DNA of 64,000 bases from Torreya grandis. Lineage: Eukaryota; Streptophyta; Pinopsida; Cupressales; Taxaceae. The stretch covers positions 2,792,001 through 2,856,000 of the forward strand of contig JARHVA010000123.1 of assembly GCA_037957365.1 (NCBI GenBank), in the 5' to 3' direction. Below the pieces are notes generated by a model. That model was given only the letters and a program-made list of their open reading frames with translations, had not been told where the DNA came from and made no database searches. How positions within the stretch are numbered: position 1 is the stretch's first letter; each line of letters begins with the position of its first letter. This document shows, piece by piece, positions 34,830-48,125 of this stretch. The position numbers and the translations under genes were made by a program.

Positions 34830-35560
34830 TAGTCATGACCATCTAGGACATGCTTGAAAGAGATGCGTAGTGAAGGCAATTTGACCTCAATGGGAAGGAT
34901 GGCTTTAGTACCATAAACAAGTGAGTATGGAGTGGCTCCTATGGTGGTACGATGATTGGTATGGTATACCTAAAAGGCAGGGCATATTTGGAGGTGCCAA
35001 GCATGACCAACATCATTGATAACCTTTTTGAGAATGTTGATAATGGTTTTGTTGGATGCCTCAGCTTGGCCATTACCTTGAGGATAATATGATGTAGAAA
35101 AATGTTGTGTGATGTTGTATTCAGTGCATAACTGGTCCACATCTTTGTTCTTGAATGATCCTCCATTATCTGATATAATATTAGAGGGGATACTATAGCG
35201 ACAAATGAGGTGGTTGAAGATGAATTTGGAAATTTGTTTTCCAGTCACATAAGTGAGGGGTATAGCTTCAACCCACTTAGTTAAATACTCAATGGTGGTG
35301 AGGATATGTTTATGGCCATTAGATGAAGTGGGGTTAATCTCCTAATGAGGTCAAGTCCCCATGTAGAAAATAGCCATGGTGTCAACATTGGTTTTATATT
35401 TTTTTCTAGGGCATGAATCAGATTAGCATGCCATTGACATCTATCACACTTCTTTACATATGTAGTGGCATTTGCATCCATTATGGGCCAATAATAACTA
35501 GAACATAAAAAAAAAATTAGATAGGACTGCCCCACTAGAATGAGCTCCACATACTTTGTG
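34830..35560 (-). pseudogene. Element T integrase
   Basis: Minus-strand frames 35281-35550 and 34970-35248. The zinc-binding region gives YYWPIMDANATTYVKKCDRC. The core has IEYLTKWVEAIPL (Glu at the usual first Asp), IISDNGGSFKN and YYPQGNGQAEASNKTI, the DDE pattern with the final Glu present. TPYSLVYGTKAILPIEVKLPS (34830-34930) is the typical Tat integrase C-terminus. No chromodomain is seen, as expected for Tat. Frame breaks lie between the pieces. The intact enzyme would insert the cDNA. Confidence 0.9.
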
Positions 35561-35752
35561 AACTTCTCTTAACACTAATGTAGACTCTGTCAAAGTTAAA
35601 AAATGAAGTAGAGTTCCATCAAAACTGTGATGGTAAAGGGTAGATCCAAGTAGATTATAATGATTAGAATGATGAATGAAGGCTTTGGTTTGTTTTTGAG
35701 ATAGGTTAGGTGGTAGAACTTGGTCATGAAGGTCGTTTTAAAGGTCTAAGTA

Positions 35753-36250
35753 CTAGATAGAATTAGGACCAACAATATCACAAATCATGGCAATGATTAA
35801 AGGTTCATGAGCTAGTGATGACAAATTCTTGATGAAGAATGGATACTCTATAGCTTTATCTCTTTGTTGAATTAGAGAGCCAATAGTAGCCATGGCATAT
35901 ACAATTCTACTACTAGCCCTCGTTATGTGCTCAAACTGAATGCTGGTAATTTGTTGCTTAAGAGTGTCGACCATGGCTTTATATAGAACCAACTTGTCAA
36001 CTTTGGTTTGAAAATGATCTGTGACCTGATTGATGATTAATTGAGAATCACCATAAACTTGAATATGAGATATATTCCAATGCACTACTTATCAAAGTCC
36101 TACAACAAGTGTTTTATACTCAGTCATGTTGTTTATACAAGGAAAGATGATTCTGAATGATTTAGGGATTAGATCACCCTATGGTGTAATAAATAATAGG
36201 CCTACCCCTAATCCATGTGTAGTGAATGAACCATCAAAATATAGTTTCCA
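35753..36250 (-). pseudogene. Element T second (archaeal-type) RNase H
   Basis: Minus strand: YFDGSFTTHGLGVGLLFITP (first Asp, near 36190-36243), NNMTEYKTLVVGL (Glu), and IQVYGDSQLIINQV (second Asp) inside the open frame 35753-36085. D, E and D residues are all visible. This extra RNase H between the RT-linked RNase H and integrase defines the Tat lineage. Two stops replace the codons after VVGL. Confidence 0.88.
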
Positions 36251-36532
36251 AGGTTACTCCTCAAGGGGTGTGTTTAAGATGGTCATGATGGATTCATCAA
36301 GAAATTGAAAAGTGAGTGGTTGTGTGTCTATGAGAGGTGCTTCAGCAAGTTGATCTATAAGAACTTGTCCTTTGATTACCTTTTGATTGACATAATCTAT
36401 GTCAAATTCACTGAGAATCATGATCTATTTAGCCATTCTACCTTGGAAAGCTATTTTAGATAGTAGATACTTGAGCAGATCTACTTTTGAAATGACCATG
36501 GTCTTATCATTGAACATGTAATGGTGTAATTT

Positions 36533-37560
36533 CTAAGATGTGAATACCATTGCTAGACACACTTTTTCAATAGGTGTATAGCTATGTTCATGATATATAA
36601 CCAAGGTATGGATTAGGTAGTATACAATGTGATCCTTTCCTTTATCATCATGTTGAGCCAAGAGTGCCCCCAGAGCATGGTTAGTAGCTGATAGATATAA
36701 CAAAAATGGCTTTCCCAGCATAGGAGGTAATAAAATAGGTAGATTGATAAGATAATCTTTGAGTTTTTAAAAATCTATTTAGCAATGATCATCCCAGTGA
36801 AATGCAACTTCCTTCTTTAAAAGGTGTGTAAATGGATGGCACTTATCTGCTAACTAAGAGATGAAGCATCAGCTTGACTGGATCTTACCCTAAAAACTAC
36901 AGAGTTGTTTTAAATTGGTAGTGGTGGCATCTTAGTTATAACATGGAATTTAGTTAGATCAACTTCAATACCTATATGAGACATGATGAAGCCAAGTAAT
37001 TTGCTTGAATTGACACTGAACACACATTTTTTTGGATTTATTCTGACTTTGTACTCTCATAATCTTTCAAATATCTTACATAACACTATTGGATGGTTGA
37101 CCCTAGTTTTGGATTTTCCTAATATGTCATCGACATAGTCTTCAATAATATCATGCATCATATCATGGAATATGATAGTCATGGCCCTTTGATATGTATC
37201 TTTAGCATTATTAAGACCAAATGCCATCACTTGATAACAAAATGTTCCCCATGGTGTGGTGAATGCTACTTTATGCTAATCTTATAGCATGATTATGATC
37301 TAATTGTATCCTAAAAAACCATCCATGAGTGAAAGCATTTCATAACCTATCATGGATTTGATGATCATATCAATATTATGCAAGAAAAAATCATCTTTAG
37401 GACAAGATTTATTGATGTCTCAAAAATCAGTACAAATTTTGATCCCTTCAGGGTTTTTGATAACAAGTAACACATTAGAGATCCATTTAGAGTAGTCAAT
37501 GGATCAGATACATCTTGATTCTAAGAGTTTATCCAACTCTTTATTTAATAATACAACAAT
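36533..37560 (-). pseudogene. Element T reverse transcriptase and RNase H
   Basis: Minus strand: DINKSCPKDDFFLHNIDMII (near 37360-37420), WGTFCYQVMAFGLNNAKDTYQRAM, then the active site DYVDDI with YVDD at 37126-37137 intact, followed by INPKKCVFSV. The linked RNase H is in the frame 36533-36721: KPFLLYLSATNHALGALLAQ, then IVYYLIHTL and EKVCLAMVF. The catalytic YVDD survives but stops interrupt the chain (for example after DGFLGYN). Confidence 0.92.
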
Positions 37561-39500
37561 GCAAGGATGCATCTTGCATACCTTTTATTTTACTAGTTTA
37601 GTGTTAGGATTAACCACAAGGTGGTGTAGATCCAAGATGAGATCTAAACCTGGCATGTCAGAATAGGCCCATGCAAAAAAATCCACAAACTCTAACAACA
37701 AAGCTATAAAGATGTCACATTCCTCTTCAGTGAGGCATGCACCTAATTTTATCCATTTAAAGTCTAATGGAGTTTATATATTTACCTCTATTTTATCTTT
37801 GACTAGAAGGGTCGAACTGTCTTCTAGGATAGTAGGCAATGACTTGAACTATTGGATTATGTCAGGGTCCTCCATTAGGACTTGCTTTTCAACTTCTCCT
37901 AGGCATGATGAATCTGAATCCCGTAATGGGAGATCTATCCATGTGACAAAAAAAGTTAGAAATTCTTCAAGAATTTGATCAAATACTTGTTTCTCAAAAC
38001 TAAACTCAGATCCACAAGCAAGTTCATCATTGGTGGTCTCCTAGTCTAAATTTGAAGAAGAATGAACACCCCCATCTAATGGTGCCTGAGACAGGTTTTC
38101 ACCACTAGACTGGCCTTATCTTTAATTTTTTTCTTGGTCAAAAAATGCCTCAAAGAGGTTTTCACTTTGGGACCTCAATGTTTTACTTATTTATTTTTGG
38201 CTAAGGGTGTTCACTTGCTCTCCAAGATAGGATAAAGGATCCAATGTGATTGATAATCCTAATTTGTCATATCCCAATGGAACATTATCTCTAAGGCTTA
38301 AGAAATCACATAATGCCTCATCATTTTAGAGCTCATTAATCAATAAATTGGATTATTATTGGTGTCAATCTATCATTTGGGGATAATATAATGGCAATGG
38401 ATTACAATGAATGGCTAGAGTAAGGGTACAAATAACATTGTTATCAAACATGTTGGTTTCAACTAGGTCATCAAAGGTAAGGTGATAATCGAACTCTACT
38501 TCACTGTTGACATCATCATCACTAGTCCCTAGTGATGGAGTTTGAATAAGATATGTGAGGTCATCCCCAGGGGGTTTAAATCCAATTCCATAAGGTATTT
38601 CATACTTAGTCATGGAAATTAACTCAATGGTTCCTTGTTGATTCAGTCTGAGGCCTCTACCTTCATATTTGTGATGCTTTATGATCCTATTGGGAATATG
38701 ATACTTTGCATTTTTATAACAATTAGATTGGTTGTCATTGTATAACCATGATTCATTTCCTTCAATAGGGTTAGGTTCTAGGCCTAATGTTGGTATAAAT
38801 GTGACAGGTCCCTTATCTTTGTTCTTTTGTTACTAATGCATATGTGGGGTGACTCTAGGTCACCCAAAGGTTTTTGGGTTCTGAGGAAGATTGGAAATAT
38901 GAAATGTATCATGAGTTACATACTCTCTCAGTCCATTATCTAAAATGGTGAAATGATTAAAATCTTTAAGAGGTGGCATGTGGGAAAGGGAATCCAAGGT
39001 ATTAGGATCTATGCAATTATCTAATGAAGGATCAATAAGTATGGCCTTTCCTTTATCTTACTTAGAACTAGGATTCATACTGTACTAATAATTATAGCTT
39101 TTAAATTCAACCTCAAGATGTTTGTAGTGTTCATATGGGTGTAAATCTCCTAGAATATTCACTTCCATCTCTGAGTGGGAAAAATTGATACATTAGTGCA
39201 ACATTGACGGGACTGCATGAATTTCATGTAACCAAGGCCTACCTAGAAGCATGTTGTATGATAACTCAAGATCCAACACATGGTAAAGTGTATCATTGGT
39301 TAAAGGCCCAATGATAAATGGAAAATTAAAGGTGCCATGTGACTATCTTTCTCGATTATCATAGGCTTTAATAGTTATTATTTTTGGTTAGAGATCTACC
39401 ATTGTGCATCCAAGAAGCTTGATGAGCTTTAAAGACACTATGTTGAGTCCAGATCCATTATCGATAAGGACACATTTCACTTTATGTCATCTGATACAAA
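37561..39500 (-). pseudogene. Element T protease and protease-RT linker
   Basis: The protease reads VKCVLIDNGSGLNIVSLKLI, with D-N-G at 39454-39462 (a form found in Tat proteases), and continues to HNMLLGRPWLHEIHAVPSMLH near 39180-39260. The frame 38365-38613 is an acidic linker with EIPYGIGFKPPGDDL, seen between protease and RT in Tat elements. Order and spacing agree with a single gag-pol polyprotein. Confidence 0.82.
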
Positions 39501-42500
39501 CTTCTATGTATAATGGGTTATTATGGAGTGGGCCAAGAGAAGAAATATCACTTTGGTTGAATGTGACTATTGGGTTGGAGCTAGGTGTCCAACCAAAGCT
39601 TGAAATTTATCAGGGGATATGTCACTAGCAATAGGAGATTGGGTCAAAAACTCATTCAAGATGTTCTTGTGGATTATTGAAATTTTTATCAAATCCAAAA
39701 TAGAAATTTGTGTTGGTGTCTTCTGTAATTATTCCATAATATCAAACTTCTTATTTTGGTCAGTAGTGAATGGTTTTTTTTTAGGCTAAAGGGTTGGTTA
39801 GATGATAGGTAAAGTGGTGGATGGTTATGGGCATGGGATAGTAATCTTTGACATTTGATTTTTCATTACATAATCAAGATTAAATACTAGACCATTATTT
39901 CTAATAAATGTTGGAAATGGTGTGGGACTAGATAAGACAAGTCTCAGTTTCTAGTGCACTAGCATGTGGTCACATGGCAAGAACGAGTTATCATTATAAG
40001 ATCCAAAAGGGGAAGTCCTAGTTTGTTAGTTTGCCTGTATGCACTCCCAAGTCAAAGAAGGATTATCCATGTGATTTGATTGAATTTTTTTGTTTATCAA
40101 TGGTCTAAGCTTATTAGTATTTGGTCTAAGATTAATGGATATGGTATTAATACTACCCCCTGTAATATGACCTACAACCTTGTTGTAGTCATGTGCAACT
40201 ACATACTAGGTTTGTTGGTTGCTACCGTTCTGACCTTGGTTTTGTCCATTATTCTATCATTTTGGGTTCTACTACTGATTTTGTTGATTTTTCTAGTTCA
40301 ACCTTCAATTTTGATACTGTTGATTTTATTGTTGCACTAGCCATTATTATTCTTGTTGCTGAGTATTCTGTTGCTATTGATTATTATGTTAGGGAAAGGG
40401 GTTTTGATATATCTCGAGAGTTTGATTAAAATTAGAAGCACCATTATCCAATTTTATCTCCCTGTTCTCTAACATATTCTCAATTAAATGATTGATTTGG
40501 ACACATCTTCGTAGATTATGCCCATTGACCCGATGATAGTCACACAATTTGTTTTCATGGTACCAATCAAGATAAGGAAAACCTTAAAAATAATGCTTTG
40601 GTATAGGCCAACTAATTATATTAGTGGAAATAAAATTACTAATAAAAACTCAATAGGTTCTCCTAGGTCACTAAAGACATGATGTACATACATGGTTCTT
40701 CTAGGAGGAGAGGTTTGCAATGGTAACGACTACTATATTTGTTGCATAGGTTTTGGTTATTGTATTTGCAGCATCAGTTGGAGAGGTTTTTAGGTAGGAT
40801 TAAGTTGAGAAGGTTGTGTGAATGATGTCTATATAGTTTGGACATGATGATATTTGGTTACTCCTTTTCCCAGAACATTCCTATTGCAATTGAATTCCTT
40901 TGATCTTTCATGGTTATTGGCATATGCCAGTTGTGTTACTTGTGCTTGAATAGGGTGTTGATGTTGGTCATTTCCTTGATTGGTACCTTAATTTTGATTA
41001 TTTTAATTGATTTTGATGTCTCCTTTATTGATGAGCACCCTCTAGATCAACAAACCTTTATCAATGATCTCTTTAAACGTATGCGCACATTGCAGTTCTA
41101 GATGATAAGATATCTCACTTTGCAGATTTTTAGTAAACATAGTGGCTAATTGTTTATCTAGTAAACTATGGGTGAAACAAATTGCAAGGGCTCTCCATCA
41201 CTATAAATAACTTTCAAAACTATCCCTAGCTTTTTGCTTTGCTTGTGTTAGGTCTACTAATGAAATCTCATGCTTGAGATTATAGGAAAAGTGTTACACA
41301 AACTTATCAAAAAGATCATCAAAATACATTACTAAATTTTTGGGAAACTTCATAAATCGCTCCAAGGCTTGTCCAACCAAGCTTCTTGGAAACGACAACA
41401 AAAGTTATATGTCACTATATGCTACTAGTTGACATGCGAAAAATAATTCGGTCAAATGAGCCTTAGGGTCACCTTTTACTTTGTATTTGTCAAATTTTGG
41501 TGGTTCATATCCTATAGGAAATTCTATCTACAAATACTCCATATTAAATGGATAGGAATATACATCATCCAATTTGAACTTTTTAGTTTGCTTCCCAGCC
41601 TGAATGGTAGCAATTGCATCCTTCATCTGTTGTAATTCTTGGGATAGGAAAATGGATGGAGCATTGGTTTGAAGGAGAATTTGGGTTTGGATAGATGGTT
41701 GGGAGGTCACAAATGGAACACTTTGACTAGGGTATGATAGAGATACCTATTGGGGTACATTGGTTGGGTTGGGGAATGGACCAGGAATACACATATGTGG
41801 ATTAGGATGTACATGAGATTGCACATTTGGTTATGGGATTTTTAAGTTCAGATTGGTAATAAAGTTTTACTTGGAGGATTTTGTGGTTAGGATGGAGGGA
41901 TATAACTATATTGTGCCTACTATGGTTGAAAAGGGACATGCTACCGACCAATCGAACCTTACTATTGAGTGGGAACTTGTGGACCAAGACCTTGTCTCTA
42001 GATTTATGGCACATTTTGAACCAATGGTTATCTATTAGGTACCTGAGAAACATGGGGACTTCTTTGTTGCATGAATCCATATGAGGAAGTGAAAGTAGGT
42101 TGTATATTTAACATCTATCATTGACCAATATTTGCACATTGTTGACTAGTCATTGCTTGGTTTTGGATTGGCATATTAATCTATGACTAAAGAGGTATGC
42201 TCATCATTACTTGGTGAGGTGGAAAATTTGTTACCCCTGATTGAGGTGGCAATGTATTCATCCTTTGTTGCATTTATACACTAGACTATGTCTATTGTTA
42301 TGGAATATTACTCGCTACCTATTGAGGAGGAGTAGGGTTCATTACATTCTATCATTGAGGTGCAACAGTGGTCATTATTTAATTACCTAACCTCATAGGT
42401 TTTACACTTGAGGAAGTAGTTGGTTGAGTACCACTTTGATCAAGATTGGATGCTATTTGCACATTGTCCACTACATTTGGCTCACTATTCAGTGTAGAGG

Positions 42501-43430
42501 CTGAAGACACTTCTTCAATAATAGGCATATGCATCAAGTTATCTATTGAAGTGGTTTATACAAATGGGTCAGAACTCAGATTCTCTTAGCTAGTTAACTC
42601 TATCAACACTCCTATAGAAGGAACTAGGTCAATGAGAGGCTTACTTACTATGTTCATTTGATTGAAATCATGTGCTAGATTTAGATATGTTTTATATGTT
42701 GTTTGCATTTAGTTAAAGTGCTCTTCCATGATGTTTCTACCTCGATCAGATATATTAGGATCTCGGTACATTGTTTGGACTAGAGACATAGGATTATATA
42801 AGAAGCCTATTGATTGTAAATGATATTGTGGTGCACTCTTACTAGACTTGGTAAATTTTCATGGGGGAAGTATGCTAGAAATTTAGCCCCTACCTCTATG
42901 GATCTAACCAATATCTCATCTTTGTTCTCTAAAAAATTTTGCTCAAACAAAAAAGGATCATATCTTGAAGACGTATTAGTAGAATATGACTATTAAAAAA
43001 TTGGCTCATCCACCGTGGGTATTGTAGCTAGGTATTGTGTGATTTGCTCTTGGTCTTGTTCTGTGTAAGGTGGTGTGTTAACATAATAGTTAGCCAATGG
43101 ATATTGGCTTTATACCCCTAATTGAGTATTATAAGAGGGATAAGAATTCATCTCATAAGCAAAATTATATGCATATGGGTCTTACACCATTTCTTCCTGT
43201 GCAACTACATTACTAATCCTTGGATTATACATGAGTCCATTATGAGTGTAGGAATACATGTTGGGATTTATAGTCAATGCTTTATGATAAAAGTTCAAGG
43301 AGTTATACAAACTCTAAAAAGGATAATGTCTAAAATAGATAATGTCCCAACTTGGTCTAGATTTGTCAAAAGGAACAATAGGTTTATGCAAAGTTTTGTG
43401 AGGAAATAAGCTAGCAAGAAGTATCTAACA
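39501..43430 (-). pseudogene. Element T gag and gag-protease linker
   Basis: Minus strand: an N-terminal part near 42840-43020 (PTVDEPIF, then EVGAKFLAYF), a glutamine/proline-rich middle, then IGYEPPKFDKYKVKGDPKAHL, LVGQALERFMKFPKN and DLFDKFV near 41290-41530. This is the retrotransposon gag domain pattern. The frame 41528-41710 (QELQQMKDAIATIQAGKQ) is a probable coiled coil just before it. Further gag and linker sequence with many stops fills 39500-41100. I did not find a CCHC knuckle. Confidence 0.75.
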
Positions 43431-45848
43431 TTTCACTATTCACACAAAGATAAGCAAGTAACTAAACCTAAAATCAAAATGCCAAACTCTAATGTCAAAG
43501 TGTTTCAAATCAGTCTAATCTAGGAAATTTAAAAGTTGCTAGGTCTTTTGGCCAAATATATTGTCAGAAGCCAGGCTCAAACAAGGCATGTGCTAGGACT
43601 CTTGGCCAAATGACATCAAAAGCTAGACTTGGAAATAGATGAAAGTTTTTAATCTAATGGATTTGAAACACTTCTAACAAACACTAGGCATTTGATTCTT
43701 GGACATGAACTTGATGAACTAGGTATGAGGTATGAAATAAAAGGCAATTTAGAAATAGTTTATATTTCTCACAAAAAATGGTATAAAACTTGGTTCCTTT
43801 AGAAAAAGGTGAACAATATAAATGTGCTTTAGACAACGGATCACAAAATCACACTTAGATTGGTCTAAAAATGCAGGAGCAAATTTGGAAATTTATGTAA
43901 GAGGGTCTATGAAAAAATATTTGAAATGATTTGGGTAATGTAACAATGCTATAATACCCAAAAACTGTGACAAAAAAGTTTGTTTCAAAAACTCTCTAAG
44001 GCAAAGACATTTTTCCACAATTTTGATAGCATAACACTACTTTTCTTAACTCAAAATGTGGTGGTGTATAGACTAAAAGTGTACGTGTTTAGCACAAAAT
44101 GGCTTAATTCTATTAATTGATGATAATCATTATGAGTCTTAAATGACCTTCAACCCAAATTGGAAATTAAACCTAAGTTCCCTTAAGTTTAGTGCAAATG
44201 GCGAACCCACTTAACACATCAACCCAATGAACTTGTAAAGGTGTAATTCCAAATTTAGATTATAAGTGAAGGACTTAAATGATGTTGGTAAATGTCTAGA
44301 CTCAATTGGGAAACATATCTATACCAAAGTGGATGATATGACTCTCAAGCTTTTGATGAAATTTTGAACAAGGCAAATGGATGATCTCACACCGGGCATC
44401 ATAACACCTCTTTGTTCAAAGGAAAATTTGGACTATGTGTTTGGTTTGGATTGTTTGTTTACACCAATTTTTGAATCCAAACAAGACTTTAATATAGGAT
44501 AAGACCAACTAATTAATTTCCCTTAGATCCTAAACTGATAAAATTGCTTGTTATTATTGGAATCTATCAATATACATCATTTGAGAGGATTTTAAGTGTT
44601 CATCCAAAATTAAATGCATATTATATAGTAGGTTTTTTATACCCCCCTTCTCTCAAATGATAGTACTATGATATGGACCTTGAGGTGCACCTTGCACCAA
44701 CAATACTTTCATAGCAAGTAGGGATTTGTGTAAGATCTAACAAGTTTCCAAATGATCTAGGGGAATCAATTGCACAATGACTTTCATGCCAAACAATGTA
44801 AAATAAAAGCATAAATTATGGGTCTGTATCACTTGGCTTGTTGCAAAAAGGTCTAGTCTTTTTTTTAACCACTACATCTTGCTACTCGCTTAGTGTAATG
44901 CAATGTCCAAAGTGCCACTACGTCCCATGTGCAACTCTAAAAGAGCCAAATGAAGTCAATGCCAGGAGATGAAACCCTAAGTCAAAGCTTCCCTAAAGAA
45001 CTTGTGGCAGGTGATGAAGTCCCCCTCACAAGACAAGATGCATAAATAAATAAATGATGAAAGTAGAAAGACTTTAGGGTTGTTTTCAAGATCACCCAAA
45101 CTTTGATGAGTTTTTGGGGAGTGCTTTAGATGACATTATTTCTAAGCCTTAGACTAGGCCACTTGCAATAGGAATGACACTTTTGATTCCAAGGGTTACG
45201 TATAGGGGACAAATGGAAGAGCATACACACAACATTCCTCTTTTTACCAAATAAAATCCAACTAAACAACTATTGAAAAGAAAAATTGACAAGTGTCTTC
45301 AATTTCATATCCAAATGAAAAGTTTGGTGGTGTTCATTTGACCCCTTAGTATTAGTTGCAAACTTTTAAAACATTCACCAAAAACATCAAAATTCTTTGT
45401 TAAATACCCAAAACAAGATTCCTAATTGATTTTTAATCATGTAAAGGTGATTTAAACATGTTTTAATCAAATATCAAGCTTGGTCCTCTAGCAAAATTTT
45501 TAGCATGTCCCTTAGCTTTGAAGCTCTTTTTAGCTTGAAACAATGAACTTTGAAAAAGTAGCTCTTAGGTCTATGTTTTTAGAAAACACAGTGACTGACA
45601 TCGATATTACCACTGACATCGATTACTATAGCTAACTAAGATTTAATGATGTCATTTTTTATAACCAACATCATTTAAGGTAGGTAACTGATGTCAGTAT
45701 TACTTACAAATATCAGTTACTAAATAAAACTGTGGCAAACAAAAATGACAAAATAAAGTTAGAAAATCAATTTACAAGAGTTTTAAAGGCTCAAATAAAT
45801 ATTTTAGAGTTTTAGAATGATCTCCTTCATGTGTAGGATGCGTCTAGA
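43431..45848 (-). other. Element T leader (no gene)
   Basis: About 2.4 kb between primer-binding site and gag, without an open frame worth calling. It holds a cluster of ACTGACATCGAT-like words in both orientations at 45594-45722; for example 45612-45626 is nearly the reverse complement of 45684-45698. Confidence 0.6.
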
Positions 45849-45864
45849 CCCACTGGGTGTGCCA
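45849..45864 (-). other. Element T primer-binding site
   Basis: On the minus strand TGGCACACCCAGTGGG begins three bases from the LTR edge at 45868. The TGG start and position fit a primer-binding site. It is not the Met type of the copia elements here, and I could not assign the tRNA with confidence. Confidence 0.65.
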
Positions 45865-45867
45865 TTA

Positions 45868-47040
45868 TGTGATCTATGAATTTGACTCAAGAGAGGATGG
45901 TTAGTATGGTGTTAGTTCCAAAATGAAATAAACACACTAATATCATAACATCTCTAGGCCTAGACACTAGGGAGAGCTTAGTTAACAAAAACAAATGATA
46001 AGCACAACTAAAAATCAAGGGATCAAATACAAGAGTTCTTTCACCTTCCTTGGGTGCTGTAAATGCCTTTGTAGTGGTGGCTTGCTCGGCTTGTGCTCAT
46101 GAAGTCTTCATCAAAGGAGGCTTGGATATCTCATCTTCTCCTTGGCATCTTTGGCTTGTAATCAATTTAGAATGATAACACTAATTTATTTAAGATATTA
46201 TAACCAATTTGGATTTATAGCTTTGCATCAAAAAATCTTAGAAATGATGTTGTGAGGCCTCTTATTTATAGATTTGTGGATTTGATCATAATCAACCTGA
46301 ACCATCCATCTCAAGATTGACATGTGTAGTTGAGGATTAATTAAATTTTTTGAATTAAGTTTGTAATTATCCTCATCATGACATTGGAATAAGGGGAAAT
46401 TAAGAGGCATGAAGGGCATCATGGAAGGCATTAATGAGGCCTGGAGGGCATAAATCCTTATATTTATGACATTTATGGCCTAGGGATGTCTTCCAAATAA
46501 ATGAGGTCACTTGATGATGTATATATTTAAAATTCATTTATAAAAACAAGTATTCAACAAGTTTCCATGGAATTATTAATTATACCTTGATTTAGGTTAA
46601 TTAGCTCTTAAGCATGATTAAGCACATTATGCACAAATTACCCAAATTGATCAGAATGCCTTGTTATTAGTCCAAAATTTGATTGGATTGGAATTGGAAG
46701 GCAATGTTAGATGCATTGGAACCATATTCCCATTTAGGATGTAACCAATAACAAATAACAAAGGCACACATCTTGTGCAGAATATTCGATAGGGAAGAGC
46801 AATCCAGAGCACGTGGGTGCAAAATTGGCATTTTGACTTGAAATGATCTGATCAAAGTTAGCTAGCCCATAAATTGCATTACCCCATTTAGTGATACCTT
46901 GGCCAAAATTGGCACTTGAATATGTTAGTTTCACATCATTTAGAATATTTTAGTGTTTTTAGGCCAAATTTCGTGTTTTAGGTAGAAATTGGCCAAAACC
47001 CTGATTAGAGGTTATCAGTGGGCAGATTTAGGTGTCTACA
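45868..47040 (-). repeat. Element T 5' LTR
   Basis: 1173 bp aligned to 31122-32322. Plus-strand ends are TGTGATCTATG and GTCTACA. TATAAATA on the element's strand lies at 46263-46270. Confidence 0.92.
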
Positions 47041-47600
47041 AATGCTTGGCCACATTCATGTTGATAAATTTATACTTGATGGTAGGGTTTATGAACATAA
47101 CAGCCTTGTTATTTTTAATGCATTCATGAAATTGAAAAATTGACTTGGATTTATTTAGAGCCAAATTATTTGGACCCTTATCATCCAATTCTTATTTTTC
47201 TTCTTTGAGATCCTCTACCTCTCCTTCTCCACCATCTATACTCTCCTCATTATCATTATGATTGATCTTTTCATCATCATCACTTGCATGCTCTTCTTCA
47301 TTGTCATAATTTTTTACCATTTATTTTTATTCTTCATCATCTTCATTCTCTTCTTCATTATCATCATTATTTTCTTCCTCTTCTTCATCCTCTTTTTATT
47401 TTATATCTCATTGATCTAAGAAGACCTATTCCATTTCGTCCCATGAAGAATACCTTTGTATGAAGCTCAACTGATTAAACCAATGTTGTGTAAGCCTAGA
47501 CAAAGAAATAGACAAACATGTTTTCCAAAAAAATGTTTGAGTATCATTCTCCTTAAAAAGGAGCCACCAATATTGTACCATCAATATCATCCTCTCTTGA
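47041..47600 (-). pseudogene. Element B protein, first part: gag-like, acidic stretch, protease start
   Basis: Minus strand: a gag-like block TFFWKTCLSISLSRLTQHWF, then SFIQRYSSWDEME (about 47410-47560). A long acidic stretch of Asp/Glu/Asn (about 47190-47400) follows, and then FHECIKNNKAVMFINPTIKY and KFINMNVAKH, resembling a gypsy protease start in which the D-S/T-G triad is replaced by NPT. The frame is cut at 47041 by element T and continues at 31117. The catalytic Asp is missing, so a working protease is unlikely. Confidence 0.68.
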
Positions 47601-48111
47601 AAATACTTGTAAATTCATGATCAACAAAAAATACTAGGGTTAATGAAATAACCTAAAATGTCAATAACTCATTCTAAACTGATAAAAATAGTCCCAAATT
47701 TTGACTATAGCTTCACCTTATGATATTGAAACTGTAGTAAAAAATTTGTGAAAAAATTCCACAAATTTTGGCCTATAGAGAGAATATATGAAAAACCATA
47801 AAATCATAATAACTCACTCCAAACATATCAAACAATTCTAAAATTTTGTCCATATCTTTCCTATATTATGATACAATATCATTTAAAAATGCCATAAAAA
47901 ACTTTTGTATATTTTGAAAGATATGATGAAATGAGTACAAACCCTAAAATATGAATAAATCCCTCAAAATTGATCATAAAGGCTCGATTTTCTTATGACT
48001 TAAAATATTATTCATATCTAGTAAAAAAATTAAAAAATTCACAATAGATTGAAAGATATTGATGATTCTAAAAAACTAGGGTTTTGTTCCACACAAATTG
48101 GCCAAATCAAA
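47601..48111 (-). other. Element B leader (no gene)
   Basis: AT-rich sequence between primer-binding site and gag. It contains two similar segments (CAATAACTCATTCTAAACTGATAA near 47660 and AATAACTCACTCCAAACATATC near 47807), a diverged local duplication of about 150 bp. Confidence 0.55.
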
Positions 48112-48123
48112 GCTTTGATACCA
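48112..48123 (-). other. Element B primer-binding site (tRNA-iMet type)
   Basis: On the minus strand TGGTATCAAAGC, one base from the standard TGGTATCAGAGC, two bases from the LTR edge at 48126. Confidence 0.85.
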
Positions 48124-48125
48124 CT

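Larger units (their letters stand above)
31122..47040 (-). mobile_element. Element T: 15.9-kb Ty3/gypsy (Tat-type, dual RNase H) inserted in element B
   Basis: LTRs of about 1.2 kb (31122-32322 and 45868-47040) start TGTGATCTA on the plus strand. The flanks are AATGT (31117-31121) and AATGC (47041-47045), a 5-bp duplication with one mismatch, splitting B's protease reading. Minus-strand order: gag, protease, RT, RNase H, a second archaeal-type RNase H, integrase, long 3' noncoding stretch. RNase H followed by a second RNase H before integrase is diagnostic of the Tat/Ogre lineage, known for very long elements. Long noncoding regions of about 2.4 kb (leader) and 2.5 kb (3') flank the coding part. 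Confidence 0.93.

Noticed and set aside
37712..42084. Several plus-strand frames (37712-37978, 40080-40340, 41853-42084)
   Set aside because: They are antisense to element T gag, protease and linker, which show family motifs on the minus strand.
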